Source: Methanobrevibacter sp. UBA412
GTDB taxonomy: Archaea > Methanobacteriota > Methanobacteria > Methanobacteriales > Methanobacteriaceae
Reading direction: 5' to 3'
Length of the DNA: 64,000 nt
Assembly: GCA_002495685.1 (NCBI GenBank)
Contig: DAGJ01000007.1
Location: forward strand, 27,013-91,012
Shown here: piece after piece, positions 26,765 through 36,219 of the stretch
Layout: each line of letters opens with the position of its first letter
How positions within the stretch are numbered: position 1 is the first letter of the stretch
Position numbers and translations under genes: made by a program
Notes under the pieces: generated by a model
What the model was told of the DNA's origin: nothing
Seen by the model: only the letters and a program-made list of their open reading frames with translations
The model's database searches: none

Positions 26765-28036
26765 ATGAAGGTTTTTGGGATGAAAAATAGGACTAAAGAA
26801 GAAATTAATGAGAAAATTGTTAATGGTGAAGCAAAAATTTTAACAGCCGATGAGCTAAAAAGTAAAATTAAAAATTCTGATGAGATTTCATTTGATGATG
26901 TTGATGTTGTAACAACTGGAACCTGTGGAATTATGAGTGGAACTGCTGCTATTTTACATATTCCTATTGCTGATGGGGGTTCATTTAAAAAAGCTAAAAA
27001 AATATTACTTAATGGTGTTGAAGGTCATGTGGGTCCTTGTCCAAATGAATGGTTAGGTTCAGTTGATTTAATAATTTATGGTACTGAACATAGTAAAACT
27101 AATCCCGAATATGGTGGCGGATTTTTATTTAAAGATTTAGTTATGGGTAAGGAAATTAATGTTGAAGTTGAATCTGAAAATGGAGAATTTTTTACTAAAA
27201 AAGTAACACTTGATGATATGCCAACTGCTGAAATGATTGGAACACGTAATGCATTTAAAAATTATAATTCTTTCACTAATCCTGATAACGAAGATGGTAT
27301 AACAAGTATTTTTGCCCAACCTGCTATGAAAGGAAATTTAAAAGAATACACATTTAGTGGTTGTGGAGATATTAACCCATTACAAAATGATCCGCAGCAA
27401 AATGTTATCAAAAGTGGATGTAAAATATTATTAAATGGGGCAGAAGGATTAATATTAGGTAATGGGACTAGAAGTTCTAAAGATAAACCTAATCTCATGT
27501 TAGCAGCTAATATGAAAGATATGGGTGAAAAATATTTAGGAGGATTTAAAACTTCAGAAGGTCCTGAAGTATTTGATTCAGTAGCAATTCCAATACCAAT
27601 TCTTGATGAAAAAATATTTAACAATACTTTCTTGTTAGACAAAGATATTCCATTATCAATATCTCATATTAAAGGGCGACATTTACCTTTAGCTCAAATT
27701 GATTATAGTAAAGCTTGGGTTGAAGGTAATGATGAAAGACCTATTTTTAATAAAGATGAATGTTTAAATTGTGATGAATGTGATGTAAAAAAATACTGTC
27801 CAACTAATGCTTTTAAAAATAAAAAAATAAATTTAGAGTATTGTTTTGGTTGTGGAGTATGTCATAATGTTTGTAAAAATCGAGCATTTAAAATCAATTT
27901 AGGAAGTATTAAAACAGAAATTAATTCGAATAATGTTGAAATTCCTATTGTTTGTCGTGAATCTGATAGAAAACGAGCTAAAGATTTAGCTTTAGAATTA
28001 AAAGATAAAATCTTGAAAAATGAATTTAAGTTATAA
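26765..28036 (+). CDS. comF: DUF39/HcyBio family protein with C-terminal ferredoxin, ComF-like (methanogenesis marker 16)
   Basis: A 423-aa protein. The DUF39 core shows TTGTCGIMSGTAAI with C54, EGHVGPCPNEW and SGCGDINPLQND; the C-terminus carries two [4Fe-4S] motifs (C333, 336, 339, 345 and C360, 363, 366, 370). Relatives insert sulfide into aldehydes: one branch makes homocysteine from aspartate semialdehyde, another (MJ1681, which I recall as ComF) converts sulfoacetaldehyde to coenzyme M. The ferredoxin domain, the marker-16 type and the neighbouring comA, comD and comE favour ComF. The reaction needs two electrons, and the hdrCBA genes directly upstream in the same operon are obvious candidates to supply them. 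ATG 26780 is an alternative start. Confidence 0.8.
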   Translation: MKVFGMKNRTKEEINEKIVNGEAKILTADELKSKIKNSDEISFDDVDVVTTGTCGIMSGTAAILHIPIADGGSFKKAKKILLNGVEGHVGPCPNEWLGSVDLIIYGTEHSKTNPEYGGGFLFKDLVMGKEINVEVESENGEFFTKKVTLDDMPTAEMIGTRNAFKNYNSFTNPDNEDGITSIFAQPAMKGNLKEYTFSGCGDINPLQNDPQQNVIKSGCKILLNGAEGLILGNGTRSSKDKPNLMLAANMKDMGEKYLGGFKTSEGPEVFDSVAIPIPILDEKIFNNTFLLDKDIPLSISHIKGRHLPLAQIDYSKAWVEGNDERPIFNKDECLNCDECDVKKYCPTNAFKNKKINLEYCFGCGVCHNVCKNRAFKINLGSIKTEINSNNVEIPIVCRESDRKRAKDLALELKDKILKNEFKL

Positions 28037-28058
28037 ATATTAAAGGTTGTGTGAGAAA

Positions 28059-28829
28059 ATGAAATCATTTGAATTTTTATTACCTGATAGAATTAGTAAA
28101 CCAAGAGATTCTGGTCTAACTATGGTTTTAGATAAAGGTTTAGGGTTAAAAAATGCAGAAAGTCTTATGGAAATTTCTGGAGAATATGTTGATTTGTTAA
28201 AATTTGGTTGGGGAACATCTATTCTTCATGATAAAGATTTAATAAAGGATAAAGTTAAAATGTATCAATCTTTTAACATAAAAACTTTTACAGGGGGGAC
28301 TTTATTTGAATTAGCTTGTTTAAATAATAAAATTGATGAAGTTTTTGAGGAATCTAAAAGTATTGGTTTTGATGCAATTGAAATTAGTAATGGTTCAATT
28401 GATATGGGTGAAGATGATAAATTAAGTTTTATTAAAGAAGCTAAAAATAATGGATTTTTTGTTTTAAGTGAAGTAGGTAAAAAGAATATTACTAAAGATA
28501 AAAGCATATCTTTAGATGAACGTATTGATGCAATTAAAGAAGAAATAAATGCTGGTTCAGATTTAGTTATTATGGAAGGTCGTGAAAGCGGTAAAAGTAT
28601 TGGTATTTATGATGATACTGGAGAAGTTAAGTTAGATGTTGTTAATGCGATTATTGATAAAATTGATGTTAATAACATTCTTTGGGAAGCTCCTAATAAA
28701 AATCAACAAGTTAATTTGGTTTTAAATATTGGTCAAAATGTAAATCTAGGGAATATTTCAACTACTGATATTACATCTGTTGAATCTATTCGAAGAGGTT
28801 TACGTGGTGATACAGTGGGGAAAGTATAA
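28059..28829 (+). CDS. comA: Phosphosulfolactate synthase
   Basis: Adds sulfite to phosphoenolpyruvate to give (R)-phosphosulfolactate, first step of coenzyme M synthesis in class I methanogens. The 256-aa TIM-barrel protein shows RISKPRDSGLTMVLDKGLG, LKFGWGTS, TGGTLFELA, IEISNGSI, VLSEVGKK and IMEGRESG, all typical ComA landmarks. ATG 28059 follows GTGTGAGAAA. It is 22 bp behind the comF-like gene and its stop touches the stop of comE on the other strand. Confidence 0.95.
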   Translation: MKSFEFLLPDRISKPRDSGLTMVLDKGLGLKNAESLMEISGEYVDLLKFGWGTSILHDKDLIKDKVKMYQSFNIKTFTGGTLFELACLNNKIDEVFEESKSIGFDAIEISNGSIDMGEDDKLSFIKEAKNNGFFVLSEVGKKNITKDKSISLDERIDAIKEEINAGSDLVIMEGRESGKSIGIYDDTGEVKLDVVNAIIDKIDVNNILWEAPNKNQQVNLVLNIGQNVNLGNISTTDITSVESIRRGLRGDTVGKV

Positions 28830-29372
28830 TTAAATTTTTTCCATAAATCTATTTTTTATTTCCTCAGGAGATAATGGAATTACTGGAGATTTTGAATTTC
28901 CAGGTTCTATTTTATATCTAATTATTACCGGTTCTGTGTAATCTTTTTCTAATAATTTTTTGAAATCTATTTTTTCATATTCATAAGCATATTTGTATCC
29001 GATACTTTTTATTATTTTTAAAAGATCTGTATTTTTTGCATATGTTTCTTGGTTTCCTGTTGAACCGTAAGCCCCATTGTCTAGAATTATTAAAATATAA
29101 TTTTTTGGATTTTGGTTTTTTATTGTAACAAGTGTGGCTAAATTCATTAAAATGGATCCATCTCCATCTATACTAATAACTTTCTTATTTGGATTGGATA
29201 ATGCTATTCCTAATCCTATACTGGAACATAATCCCATAGAACCTAACATGTAAAAGTTTTCTTCTCTATCTTTTATTTGGTATAATTCTTTACATGGGAA
29301 TCCTATGTTACAAATTATTAATTCATTAGTTATATGATTCATTATTTCCTGGATTGCATTGTATCTAATCAT
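28830..29372 (-). CDS. comE: Sulfopyruvate decarboxylase, beta subunit
   Basis: TPP-dependent decarboxylation of 3-sulfopyruvate to sulfoacetaldehyde, with ComD. This 180-aa subunit carries the cofactor motif: SIDGDGSILMNLATLVTI followed by ILDNGAYGSTG, the GDG(x)nN diphosphate/Mg site. YMLGSMGLCSSIGLGIAL precedes it. It is encoded directly after comD and converges with comA with no intervening base. Split alpha/beta genes resemble MJ0255/MJ0256. Confidence 0.93.
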   Translation of the reverse strand: MIRYNAIQEIMNHITNELIICNIGFPCKELYQIKDREENFYMLGSMGLCSSIGLGIALSNPNKKVISIDGDGSILMNLATLVTIKNQNPKNYILIILDNGAYGSTGNQETYAKNTDLLKIIKSIGYKYAYEYEKIDFKKLLEKDYTEPVIIRYKIEPGNSKSPVIPLSPEEIKNRFMEKI

Positions 29373-29374
29373 TT

Positions 29375-29878
29375 TTAATTATCTCCTTTCCAGTAACTAA
29401 TTTCAAAAAGGATTGCAACTTGTGTTTTTTCTTTTTCTGCTTTAATCCATGATTTTTTTACAGTTTCTTTTGCATTTTCAGGTGTTTTTGGTTTATAATA
29501 TGGAATGTTTAATGATTCTAAAATTTTTGGTGTTGCTTTTCCCATGGGAACTTGACCTATTACTGGTTCTCCTTTTGTTCCTCTATGACTCATTATCATT
29601 AATAAGGGGATTTTGTATAATTGGCATAATGATGCTAGTGCATTTACACTATTTCCAAGTCCACTATTTTGCATTAAGATACATGGTTTTTTTCCAGCTA
29701 AGTAAGCTCCTGTGAGTATTCCTATTCCTTCTTCTTCTCTGGGTACAGGTATGTATGTAATTTCTTCATCTTTTTTTATTAAGTTGAATAAGTTTTGTAA
29801 ATTGACACATGGTACACTTACAATAAAATTGATTCCAGCCTCTTTTATTCCTTCATATATTGCTTGGCTACTATTCAA
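29375..29878 (-). CDS. comD: Sulfopyruvate decarboxylase, alpha subunit
   Basis: N-terminal (pyrimidine-binding) half of the TPP enzyme, 167 aa. [34 protein letters not shown] (with the conserved activating Glu) and [16 protein letters not shown] are typical. The start is TTG at 29878, preceded by AAAGGAG about 10 bases upstream. Its stop lies just before the comE start, so both subunits are made from one mRNA. comB and comC are not in the window. Confidence 0.92.
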   Translation of the reverse strand: MNSSQAIYEGIKEAGINFIVSVPCVNLQNLFNLIKKDEEITYIPVPREEEGIGILTGAYLAGKKPCILMQNSGLGNSVNALASLCQLYKIPLLMIMSHRGTKGEPVIGQVPMGKATPKILESLNIPYYKPKTPENAKETVKKSWIKAEKEKTQVAILFEISYWKGDN

Positions 29879-30058
29879 AATTTATTTCTCCTTTAATTAT
29901 TTTAATCTAATTTTTTTTAATAATATTTTATGTTTGTAAATATATATTCCTTTGTTCTTTTAAACTAATTTTGTAATTGATTTTTAATTTTTTATATTTA
30001 AATAAAAACATATTTATTTACTTTGATATTAATTATTATTAAGTAAGGAGATTATTTT

Positions 30059-30607
30059 ATGGATATGTTTAAAGATTTAATTAAATTAAGTAAGCAGTCT
30101 AAAGTAAGTAAAAATAATGTTTTAGACATTTTAAAAGACTATGCTAAAACTATTGGTATGTATGATCAGATGCTTGCTTGTTCTAAAATGAAAGAAGAGA
30201 ATGTTTATATTCAAAAAGAATATGCAGAAAAATTTGAATCTCTTTATATTAAATCTTTTATTTTTAGAGTAAATGATATTGAGTCTGATAAAAATGAGTA
30301 TGTTGGTTTAATTGATAAATTTATGTTTAATGAAGCTATAGGTTTATTTAAATTTCAATATGGCGAGGATTCTGGTTCACGGGATGAAAATGATAAATTT
30401 CCACTTATCTATGCTTTAATCAGTTTTTATACTACTTTTATCCTTGGAGAACCTATTCATCCTGTAGGTTCTCCTTTTCCTGGAAATTTATATGTTATTG
30501 AAGAAGATGGGAAGTATCTTTGTCCTGTAAAAGATGCTCAAGAAGATTCACCAAATGCTGTATGTAAAATGTGTATTGCTGAAAATTTAGATCATAAAAA
30601 ATGTTAA
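30059..30607 (+). CDS. DUF2115 / UPF0305 family protein
   Basis: A 182-aa protein found almost only in methanogens. Helical N-terminus, then PLIYALISFYTTFILGEPIHPVGSPFPG (quoted in part: EPIHPVGSPFPG) and a C-terminal YLCPVKDAQEDSPNAVCKMC that suggests a metal or Fe-S site with three to four cysteines (CPV, C-x2-C and a final C). Function unknown. ATG follows AAGGAGATTATTTT. It is divergent from comD across a 180-bp promoter region. Confidence 0.85.
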   Translation: MDMFKDLIKLSKQSKVSKNNVLDILKDYAKTIGMYDQMLACSKMKEENVYIQKEYAEKFESLYIKSFIFRVNDIESDKNEYVGLIDKFMFNEAIGLFKFQYGEDSGSRDENDKFPLIYALISFYTTFILGEPIHPVGSPFPGNLYVIEEDGKYLCPVKDAQEDSPNAVCKMCIAENLDHKKC

Positions 30608-30715
30608 TTTAAATTTTTTTTATTGTTTATTAATCCTTTTTTTTAAAGTTTAAACATGTTTTAAGGTTTTGATGTAAAATTATATATATCAGTTTTAATA
30701 GAATAATATATAATT

Positions 30716-30737
30716 AAGTTTAGGATTACCTAAACTT
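30716..30737. promoter_or_regulatory. Perfect DtxR/MntR-type palindrome in the feoA promoter
   Basis: AAGTTTAGG, a 4-base spacer ATTA, then CCTAAACTT: two perfect 9-bp arms. The TTAGG-N4-CCTAA core matches metal-dependent DtxR-family operators. A TATA-like stretch (AATATATAATT, about 30705-30715) lies immediately upstream and the feoA start is 33 bases downstream, so binding would block transcription initiation. Iron-responsive repression is inferred. Confidence 0.65.
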
Positions 30738-30770
30738 TGTTTTTTTATTAAAAAAATAAGGGTGAAATAA

Positions 30771-31136
30771 GTGTCTCATAGACATTTTAAAAATCATAAA
30801 AGACATCAACAGGAGCATGTAAATGAAGAACATTGTCATGGTCAAAATAAAATTCAATATCCTCCAAATTGTAAAAAATTAAATGAATTAAAAGAGGGAC
30901 AACATGGCAAAATAATATCATTCCGTAATCATGGAAGTCATGGGCATGTTGATGAATCTCATAAAGAATTAAAACGTCATTTAATGAGTATGGGGTTTGT
31001 AAAAGGGGCAGAAATAAAATTAGAAGAAATTGCACCTTTAGGTGATCCTTTAAAAGTGAAAGTTAAAGGATATGATATAGCCCTCAGAAAAGAAGAAGCT
31101 GAAGATATAGTAGTTGACTTATCTGAAGAGAAATAA
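30771..31136 (+). CDS. feoA: FeoA-domain protein with His-rich N-terminal extension
   Basis: A 121-aa protein. Residues about 35-120 form the SH3-like FeoA domain (KLNELKEGQHGKIISF, HLMSMGFVKGAEIKLEEIAP, PLKVKVKGYDIALRKEEAEDI). The first 30 residues contain seven histidines and a Cys, and another His cluster interrupts the first FeoA strand region (NHGSHGHVDESH), suggesting metal binding. GTG start at 30771 follows GGGTGAAATAA. A DtxR-like palindrome overlaps its promoter and feoB follows 147 bp downstream. Confidence 0.9.
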   Translation: MSHRHFKNHKRHQQEHVNEEHCHGQNKIQYPPNCKKLNELKEGQHGKIISFRNHGSHGHVDESHKELKRHLMSMGFVKGAEIKLEEIAPLGDPLKVKVKGYDIALRKEEAEDIVVDLSEEK

Positions 31137-31283
31137 CTTTTTTTAAAATTTTAAATACTAATTTTTTTGAAATAGTTAAAGACAATTTTTTTAAATAAAA
31201 GTTTTTTTTTAATAAAAAATATTTCTTTTATAATTATTCACCACTTATCATAGACATAAAATAAACTAAGGAAAAATATTAAA

Positions 31284-33308
31284 ATGAAAACCCTACGAAT
31301 TGGTCTTGCAGGAAACCCTAATGTTGGTAAAAGCACAGTATTTAATTACTTAACTGGTATGCATCAACATGTTGGTAATTGGCCTGGAAAAACAGTGGAA
31401 AAAAGTGAAGGAACGGATATTATAATCCATAATGGAGAAAAAATAGAATTAGAAATTGTGGATCTTCCTGGAAACTATAATTTAAGTGCTAAAACATTAG
31501 AAGAAAAAGTATCTATTGACTATATTGTAGATGAATCAAGTGATTTAATTATTAATGTAATAGATGCATCTAATTTTGAGAGAAATATGTATTTAACATT
31601 ACAGTTAATGGAACTTGAAGCAAATCTTGTAATAGCTTTAAACATGAATAAATTTGCCCGAAAAAAAGAATATGAAATTGATTCAAAAAAATTATCTGAA
31701 TTACTTGGTGTTCCAGTTGTTGAAATAGAAGCAACAGATGAAGTAGGTATAGAAAATTTATTAGATAAAGTAATTGAAACCTGTAAAAATCCGATAAATT
31801 CAAGTGATAAATTAGTTTATGGTTATGAATTAAAAGATCATATCCAAGATATCGTGAATGAAGTTGAAAAAGTTCCAAAATTAGCAGATATTCCGCCAAA
31901 GTGGGTTGCTATAAAATTATTAGAAAATGATGAAGCTATTACGGGAAGAGTGCAAAATTCAAAAAATGCAGCAGAAATTCTTAGAGCATCTAAAAAAGTT
32001 AAAAAGCATTTGCAAGATGTTTTTAATGAAAATTCTGAAGAAGTTTTAGCTAATGCTCGTTATGGTTTTATTGATGGGTTAGTAAAAGAAGCAGTTGATA
32101 AACCTGCTGTAGAAAAACCTACAACATCTGATAAGATAGATAAAGTAGTGACAAATAAGATACTTGGTATTCCTATATTTCTAGGAATAATGTTTGCAGC
32201 ATTTGAATTAACTTTCACCCTTTCATCACCATTACAAAATTTAATTCAATATGGATTTAACATTTTAGGGGCAGAAATATATGTTGTATTAGGTCATACA
32301 TTTTTATCTAGTTTTTTAGTTGATGGAATAATTGGAGGGGTTGGTGGAGTACTTGTATTTTTACCATTACTATTTATATTATTTTTAGTTTTATCTTTAT
32401 TGGAAGATTCAGGATATTTGTCACGTGCAGCTTTTGTAATGGATCGTGTTATGCATAAACTTGTAGGTTTGCATGGTAAATCATTTATCCCTATGGTTTT
32501 AGGTTTTGGATGTTGTGTTCCTGGTGTAATGGCAACACGTACATTGGATAATGATAAAGATCGTTTAACTACAATGCTTATTATTCCTTTTATGAGTTGT
32601 AGTGCTAGATTGCCTGTTTATGCATTATTAACAGCTGCATTTTTTGCAGCTTATCAAGGTTTAATTATATTTGCATTGTATGTAATAGGAATTATTGTAG
32701 CCATTATTGTAGCGTTAATATTTAAGAGAACTTTATTTAAAGGTTTATCTACTCCATTTGTAATGGAACTTCCATCTTATAAGTTACCTTCACTTAAAGG
32801 AGTTCTTATACATACTTGGGAAAGAATTGTCGTATTCCTTAAAAATGCAGGAACTGTTATTTTTGTATTATCTATTGTTATTTGGATTTTCAGTAGTTTG
32901 CCTGTAGGTGTTAGTTATGGTGCTAAAGCTAGTTTAACTGGACAAATAGGTACATTTATTGCTCCAATTTTTGGACCTTTAGGTTTTGGTCAATGGCAAC
33001 CATCTATTGCTTTAATATTTGGAGTATTTTCTAAAGAAGTTATTGTTAGTACTTTTACTTCTTTATTTGGAGCATCAGGTACTATTGGTGTAATATCTGC
33101 TTTACAATCTGTTTTCACTCCATTATCTGCATTTTCATTTTTAGTATTTGTACTATTATACACTCCATGTTTAGCAACATTTGCAACAATGAAAAATGAA
33201 ACTCATAGTTGGAAATGGCCATTATTTAGTATGTGTGTAACATTAGTAGTTGCATATATTATTTCATTTGTAATATATCAAGGCGGACTTTTATTGGGTT
33301 TCAGATAA
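31284..33308 (+). CDS. feoB: Ferrous iron transport protein B
   Basis: 674-aa Fe(II) transporter. The N-terminal G domain has GNPNVGKST at 10-18 (G1), DLPGNYNLS (G3) and a G4-type NMNK; a helical GDI region follows to about 270. The membrane part starts near residue 290 with the inverted Gate repeats, including [34 protein letters not shown] and a second [13 protein letters not shown]. Length matches archaeal FeoB. It is likely co-regulated with feoA through the upstream palindrome, though the 147-bp gap could hold another promoter. Confidence 0.95.
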   Translation: MKTLRIGLAGNPNVGKSTVFNYLTGMHQHVGNWPGKTVEKSEGTDIIIHNGEKIELEIVDLPGNYNLSAKTLEEKVSIDYIVDESSDLIINVIDASNFERNMYLTLQLMELEANLVIALNMNKFARKKEYEIDSKKLSELLGVPVVEIEATDEVGIENLLDKVIETCKNPINSSDKLVYGYELKDHIQDIVNEVEKVPKLADIPPKWVAIKLLENDEAITGRVQNSKNAAEILRASKKVKKHLQDVFNENSEEVLANARYGFIDGLVKEAVDKPAVEKPTTSDKIDKVVTNKILGIPIFLGIMFAAFELTFTLSSPLQNLIQYGFNILGAEIYVVLGHTFLSSFLVDGIIGGVGGVLVFLPLLFILFLVLSLLEDSGYLSRAAFVMDRVMHKLVGLHGKSFIPMVLGFGCCVPGVMATRTLDNDKDRLTTMLIIPFMSCSARLPVYALLTAAFFAAYQGLIIFALYVIGIIVAIIVALIFKRTLFKGLSTPFVMELPSYKLPSLKGVLIHTWERIVVFLKNAGTVIFVLSIVIWIFSSLPVGVSYGAKASLTGQIGTFIAPIFGPLGFGQWQPSIALIFGVFSKEVIVSTFTSLFGASGTIGVISALQSVFTPLSAFSFLVFVLLYTPCLATFATMKNETHSWKWPLFSMCVTLVVAYIISFVIYQGGLLLGFR

Positions 33309-33386
33309 AAAGAGCAGTTTAAATATATTTTTATAAAAAATAAGAGGGGGGGGTGATGATTATATCCTCTCCACTTTTGTTTTGAT

Positions 33387-33782
33387 TTATTCTTCTTTTT
33401 TAATTGGTAATAAATCTAATTCTTTAAATACTTTTTTTGCAGTCATCATACCATTTATTGCTGCAGGAAATCCTGCATAAGCACTCATTTGCATTATAAT
33501 TTCAACAATCTCTTTGGGACTATTACCTACTTTTAAAGCAGCATGGACATGATCATATAATTCTTTTTGTGCATGGCCTAATGCAGTTATCGCAGCTACA
33601 GTGCATAATTCTCTAGTTTTTAAATCAACTTCTTTACGGGTGTATATTTCTGAATATGGAAATTCTACTACAAATCTTCCAAGATCTGGGGCAATATCTT
33701 CTAAATCTTCAAATAAATTTTCTATATTTTCTTTATTAATTTCTCTTAAAACATTCATTCCTTTTTCATATCTATCTTCCAT
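33387..33782 (-). CDS. Carboxymuconolactone decarboxylase / AhpD-like protein
   Basis: A 131-aa all-helical CMD-family protein. RELCTVAAITALGHAQKEL and KEIVEIIMQMSAYAGFPAAING are the conserved stretches; the family hexamers act as decarboxylases or peroxiredoxin-linked AhpD. Only one Cys is present in the active-site helix rather than the CxxC of AhpD, so a peroxide role is not assured. Convergent with feoB. Confidence 0.88.
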   Translation of the reverse strand: MEDRYEKGMNVLREINKENIENLFEDLEDIAPDLGRFVVEFPYSEIYTRKEVDLKTRELCTVAAITALGHAQKELYDHVHAALKVGNSPKEIVEIIMQMSAYAGFPAAINGMMTAKKVFKELDLLPIKKEE

Positions 33783-33951
33783 AATTATCCATCCTTTTTT
33801 AAATTATTCACATTTATTAACTATAATAATTATTGTAAAAAAAAGTTTCATTTTTTAAGAGTAGGTAAATTTTAATTAAGTAGTAATTATAAACTTATTT
33901 TAAAAGTATATAAAAATTTTAATGTAAATCTTATTTTTAAGGAGATATTAT

Positions 33952-34614
33952 ATGAAACCTTATGTTATATTAAGTGCTGCAATGACTCTTGATGGTAAAA
34001 TTGCTACAAAAACAGGTAGTTCTGAAATTTCTGGAGAAAAAGATTTAGAAAGGGTGCATAAGTTACGTAGTGATATGGATGCTATAATGGTGGGGATTGG
34101 AACAGTTCTAGTTGATGATCCACGTTTAACTGTCCATAAAGTACCTGCTAAAAAGGAAGATAATCCTATACGAGTTATTGTTGATAGTAAAGCTAGAACT
34201 CCTTTAAATTCTCGTATATTAAATGCTGATGCTAAAACTATTATAGCTGTTGGAAATAATGCTGATCCTTTTAAAATTAATAATCTTTCGGATAAAGTAG
34301 ATGTTTTAGTTACAAATGGAGAAAAAGGTGAAGTTAATTTAATGGAATTAATGGATTATCTTAAAAACATAGGGGTTAATAGTTTAATGCTTGAAGGAGG
34401 AGCTACCTTAAATTTCAGCATGTTTAATGAAGGTTTAATTGATGAAATTAGAGTTTGTGTTGCTCCAATGATTGCTGGAGGTAAATTTGCTAAAACTTTA
34501 GTTGATGGTGAAGGTTTTGATAAAATGAATGATGCTGTTAAATTAAGTTTTAAGGAATCTTATATCTTAGATGGGGATCTTGTTTTAATTTATTTGGTAA
34601 AAAACTTTTTTTAA
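33952..34614 (+). CDS. 2,5-diamino-6-(ribosylamino)-4(3H)-pyrimidinone 5'-phosphate reductase
   Basis: Archaeal RibD-C/Rib7-type reductase (MJ0671 class) that reduces the ribosyl side chain before deamination in riboflavin and F420 precursor synthesis. The 220-aa DHFR-like protein opens PYVILSAAMTLDGKIAT and contains AIMVGIGTVLVDDPRLTVH, RVIVDSKARTP and LMLEGGATLNFSMFN, all signature stretches. ATG follows AAGGAGATATT. Convergent with tatD, 2 bp between stops. Confidence 0.92.
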   Translation: MKPYVILSAAMTLDGKIATKTGSSEISGEKDLERVHKLRSDMDAIMVGIGTVLVDDPRLTVHKVPAKKEDNPIRVIVDSKARTPLNSRILNADAKTIIAVGNNADPFKINNLSDKVDVLVTNGEKGEVNLMELMDYLKNIGVNSLMLEGGATLNFSMFNEGLIDEIRVCVAPMIAGGKFAKTLVDGEGFDKMNDAVKLSFKESYILDGDLVLIYLVKNFF

Positions 34615-34616
34615 TT

Positions 34617-35381
34617 TTACTTTATTTTAAAAACTTTTTTTGCATTATTTGTTGTTACTTTATCAACATTTTCTATGTCTATATTTTGAAGTTCTGCAAT
34701 TTTTTTAACAGCTAATTTTACATTGGATGGTTCATTTCTCTCTTCTTTTGTCATTGCTAAATAAGGACTATCTGTTTCAGTAAGCATGTGATCTATAGGT
34801 ATTTGGCTAGCTAAATCTTGGTGTTGTTTACTATAACAAACCATAGTGGAGAAACTCATAAAATAGTTTTCATGTTCCATAATCCTTCTTGCTGTTTTTA
34901 AACTTCCACTGTAACAGTGAAAGATTACATATGGAATATCTTCATAATCTAATATTATGTTTAATGCTTTTTTATCAGCATCTCTTACATGCATCAGTAA
35001 AGGGATTTGTTCTTGGTTTGCGATTTCAATGAAACTTAAAAATATTTCTTTTTGTTTTTGTCTTAATGCTTTATCTTTTACAAAAAAATAATCCATTCCT
35101 ACTTCGCCTATTGCAGATATGTTTTTTTTGTTTTCTATTATATGTTTTTGTACTGATTTTCTTTCTTCTATTGTTGCATTTTGTGAAGTTACAGGGTGGA
35201 AGCCTAAGCTTGGGTATATGAAACCTTTTTCTTCTTTGGCATATTTCAATGCACCTATATTTGCTTCATAGTTTGTTCCACTTAATACTACTGCATCTAA
35301 TGTGTTTTTTGCTCTTTTTATTACTTGGTCTCTGTCTTTATCATATTCTGGGAAGTCTATATGGCAATGTGTATCTATCAT
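34617..35381 (-). CDS. tatD: TatD family metal-dependent hydrolase
   Basis: A 254-aa TIM-barrel amidohydrolase-like nuclease. MIDTHCHIDFPEYDKDR, AIGEVGMDYFF, LMHVRDADKKAL, HCYSGSLKTA and LTETDSPYLA provide the metal ligands. DNase/exonuclease activity is known for bacterial relatives. The ATG lies 5 bp after the uppS stop, indicating a minus-strand operon with mtxX and uppS. Confidence 0.92.
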   Translation of the reverse strand: MIDTHCHIDFPEYDKDRDQVIKRAKNTLDAVVLSGTNYEANIGALKYAKEEKGFIYPSLGFHPVTSQNATIEERKSVQKHIIENKKNISAIGEVGMDYFFVKDKALRQKQKEIFLSFIEIANQEQIPLLMHVRDADKKALNIILDYEDIPYVIFHCYSGSLKTARRIMEHENYFMSFSTMVCYSKQHQDLASQIPIDHMLTETDSPYLAMTKEERNEPSNVKLAVKKIAELQNIDIENVDKVTTNNAKKVFKIK

Positions 35382-35387
35382 ATATTT

Positions 35388-36152
35388 TCATGCTCCAAAT
35401 CTTCTATCTCTTTCTTGGTAATCTCGTAATGCTCTTAAAAAATCTGTTTTACGTAATTCTGGCCATAAACTATCACAGAAATATAATTCACTATAACTTG
35501 ATTGCCATAATAAAAATCCACTTAATCGTTCTTCTCCACTTGTTCGTATTATAAGGTTAGGATCACTTAATCCTTCAGTATATAAGTTTTTACTTACTAA
35601 ATCTTCGGTTATATTTTCTTTATTTATTTTTCCATTTTCAACTTCATCTACAATTTTTTTGATTGCATCTACTATTTCTTGTCTTCCATCATAACCTATT
35701 GCTAAGTTAAGTTGGCTGTCATGGTAATTTTTTGTTGCTTCTTCTGCTTCATTAATAGCTTCTCTAACATTTGATGGTAGTAATTCTAGTCTTCCAACTG
35801 CTTTTACTCTAACTTTATTTTTGTGGATTTTTTTATGAGTAACTAATTTTTTGAAATTTATCTCAAATAGGTTCATTAATCCATCCACTTCTTCTTTTGG
35901 TCGGTTAAAGTTTTCTGTTGAAAATGCATAAACTGTTACAACTTTTATTCCAAGATCTATGCTCCAATCTAAGACTTTTTCTAATGTGTTTACTCCTCTT
36001 TCGTGCCCTTTTGTAACGTCCATATTGTCTTGAAGTTTAGAGTATCTACGGTTTCCATCCATGATTATAGCTATGTGGTAAGGCATATTTTCTGGTGTTA
36101 AATGTTTGGTTAAATACCATTCATAAATGTCGTAGATAAATTGAAATACCAT
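35388..36152 (-). CDS. uppS: cis-prenyltransferase (undecaprenyl-diphosphate-synthase type)
   Basis: Makes the long polyprenyl lipid carrier for pseudomurein and glycan assembly. [15 protein letters not shown] at about 27-41 is the catalytic phosphate-binding motif (Asp in MDGNRR), followed by [38 protein letters not shown] and [20 protein letters not shown]. The C-terminal [13 protein letters not shown] is also canonical. 254 aa. ATG follows AAAAGGAAAAC. Operon with tatD downstream. Confidence 0.94.
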   Translation of the reverse strand: MVFQFIYDIYEWYLTKHLTPENMPYHIAIIMDGNRRYSKLQDNMDVTKGHERGVNTLEKVLDWSIDLGIKVVTVYAFSTENFNRPKEEVDGLMNLFEINFKKLVTHKKIHKNKVRVKAVGRLELLPSNVREAINEAEEATKNYHDSQLNLAIGYDGRQEIVDAIKKIVDEVENGKINKENITEDLVSKNLYTEGLSDPNLIIRTSGEERLSGFLLWQSSYSELYFCDSLWPELRKTDFLRALRDYQERDRRFGA

Positions 36153-36219
36153 ATTTTTGTTTTCCTTTTAATTTATTTAATCTAATTATTTATTTGTTTT
36201 TATTATATATCTTGTTTTT

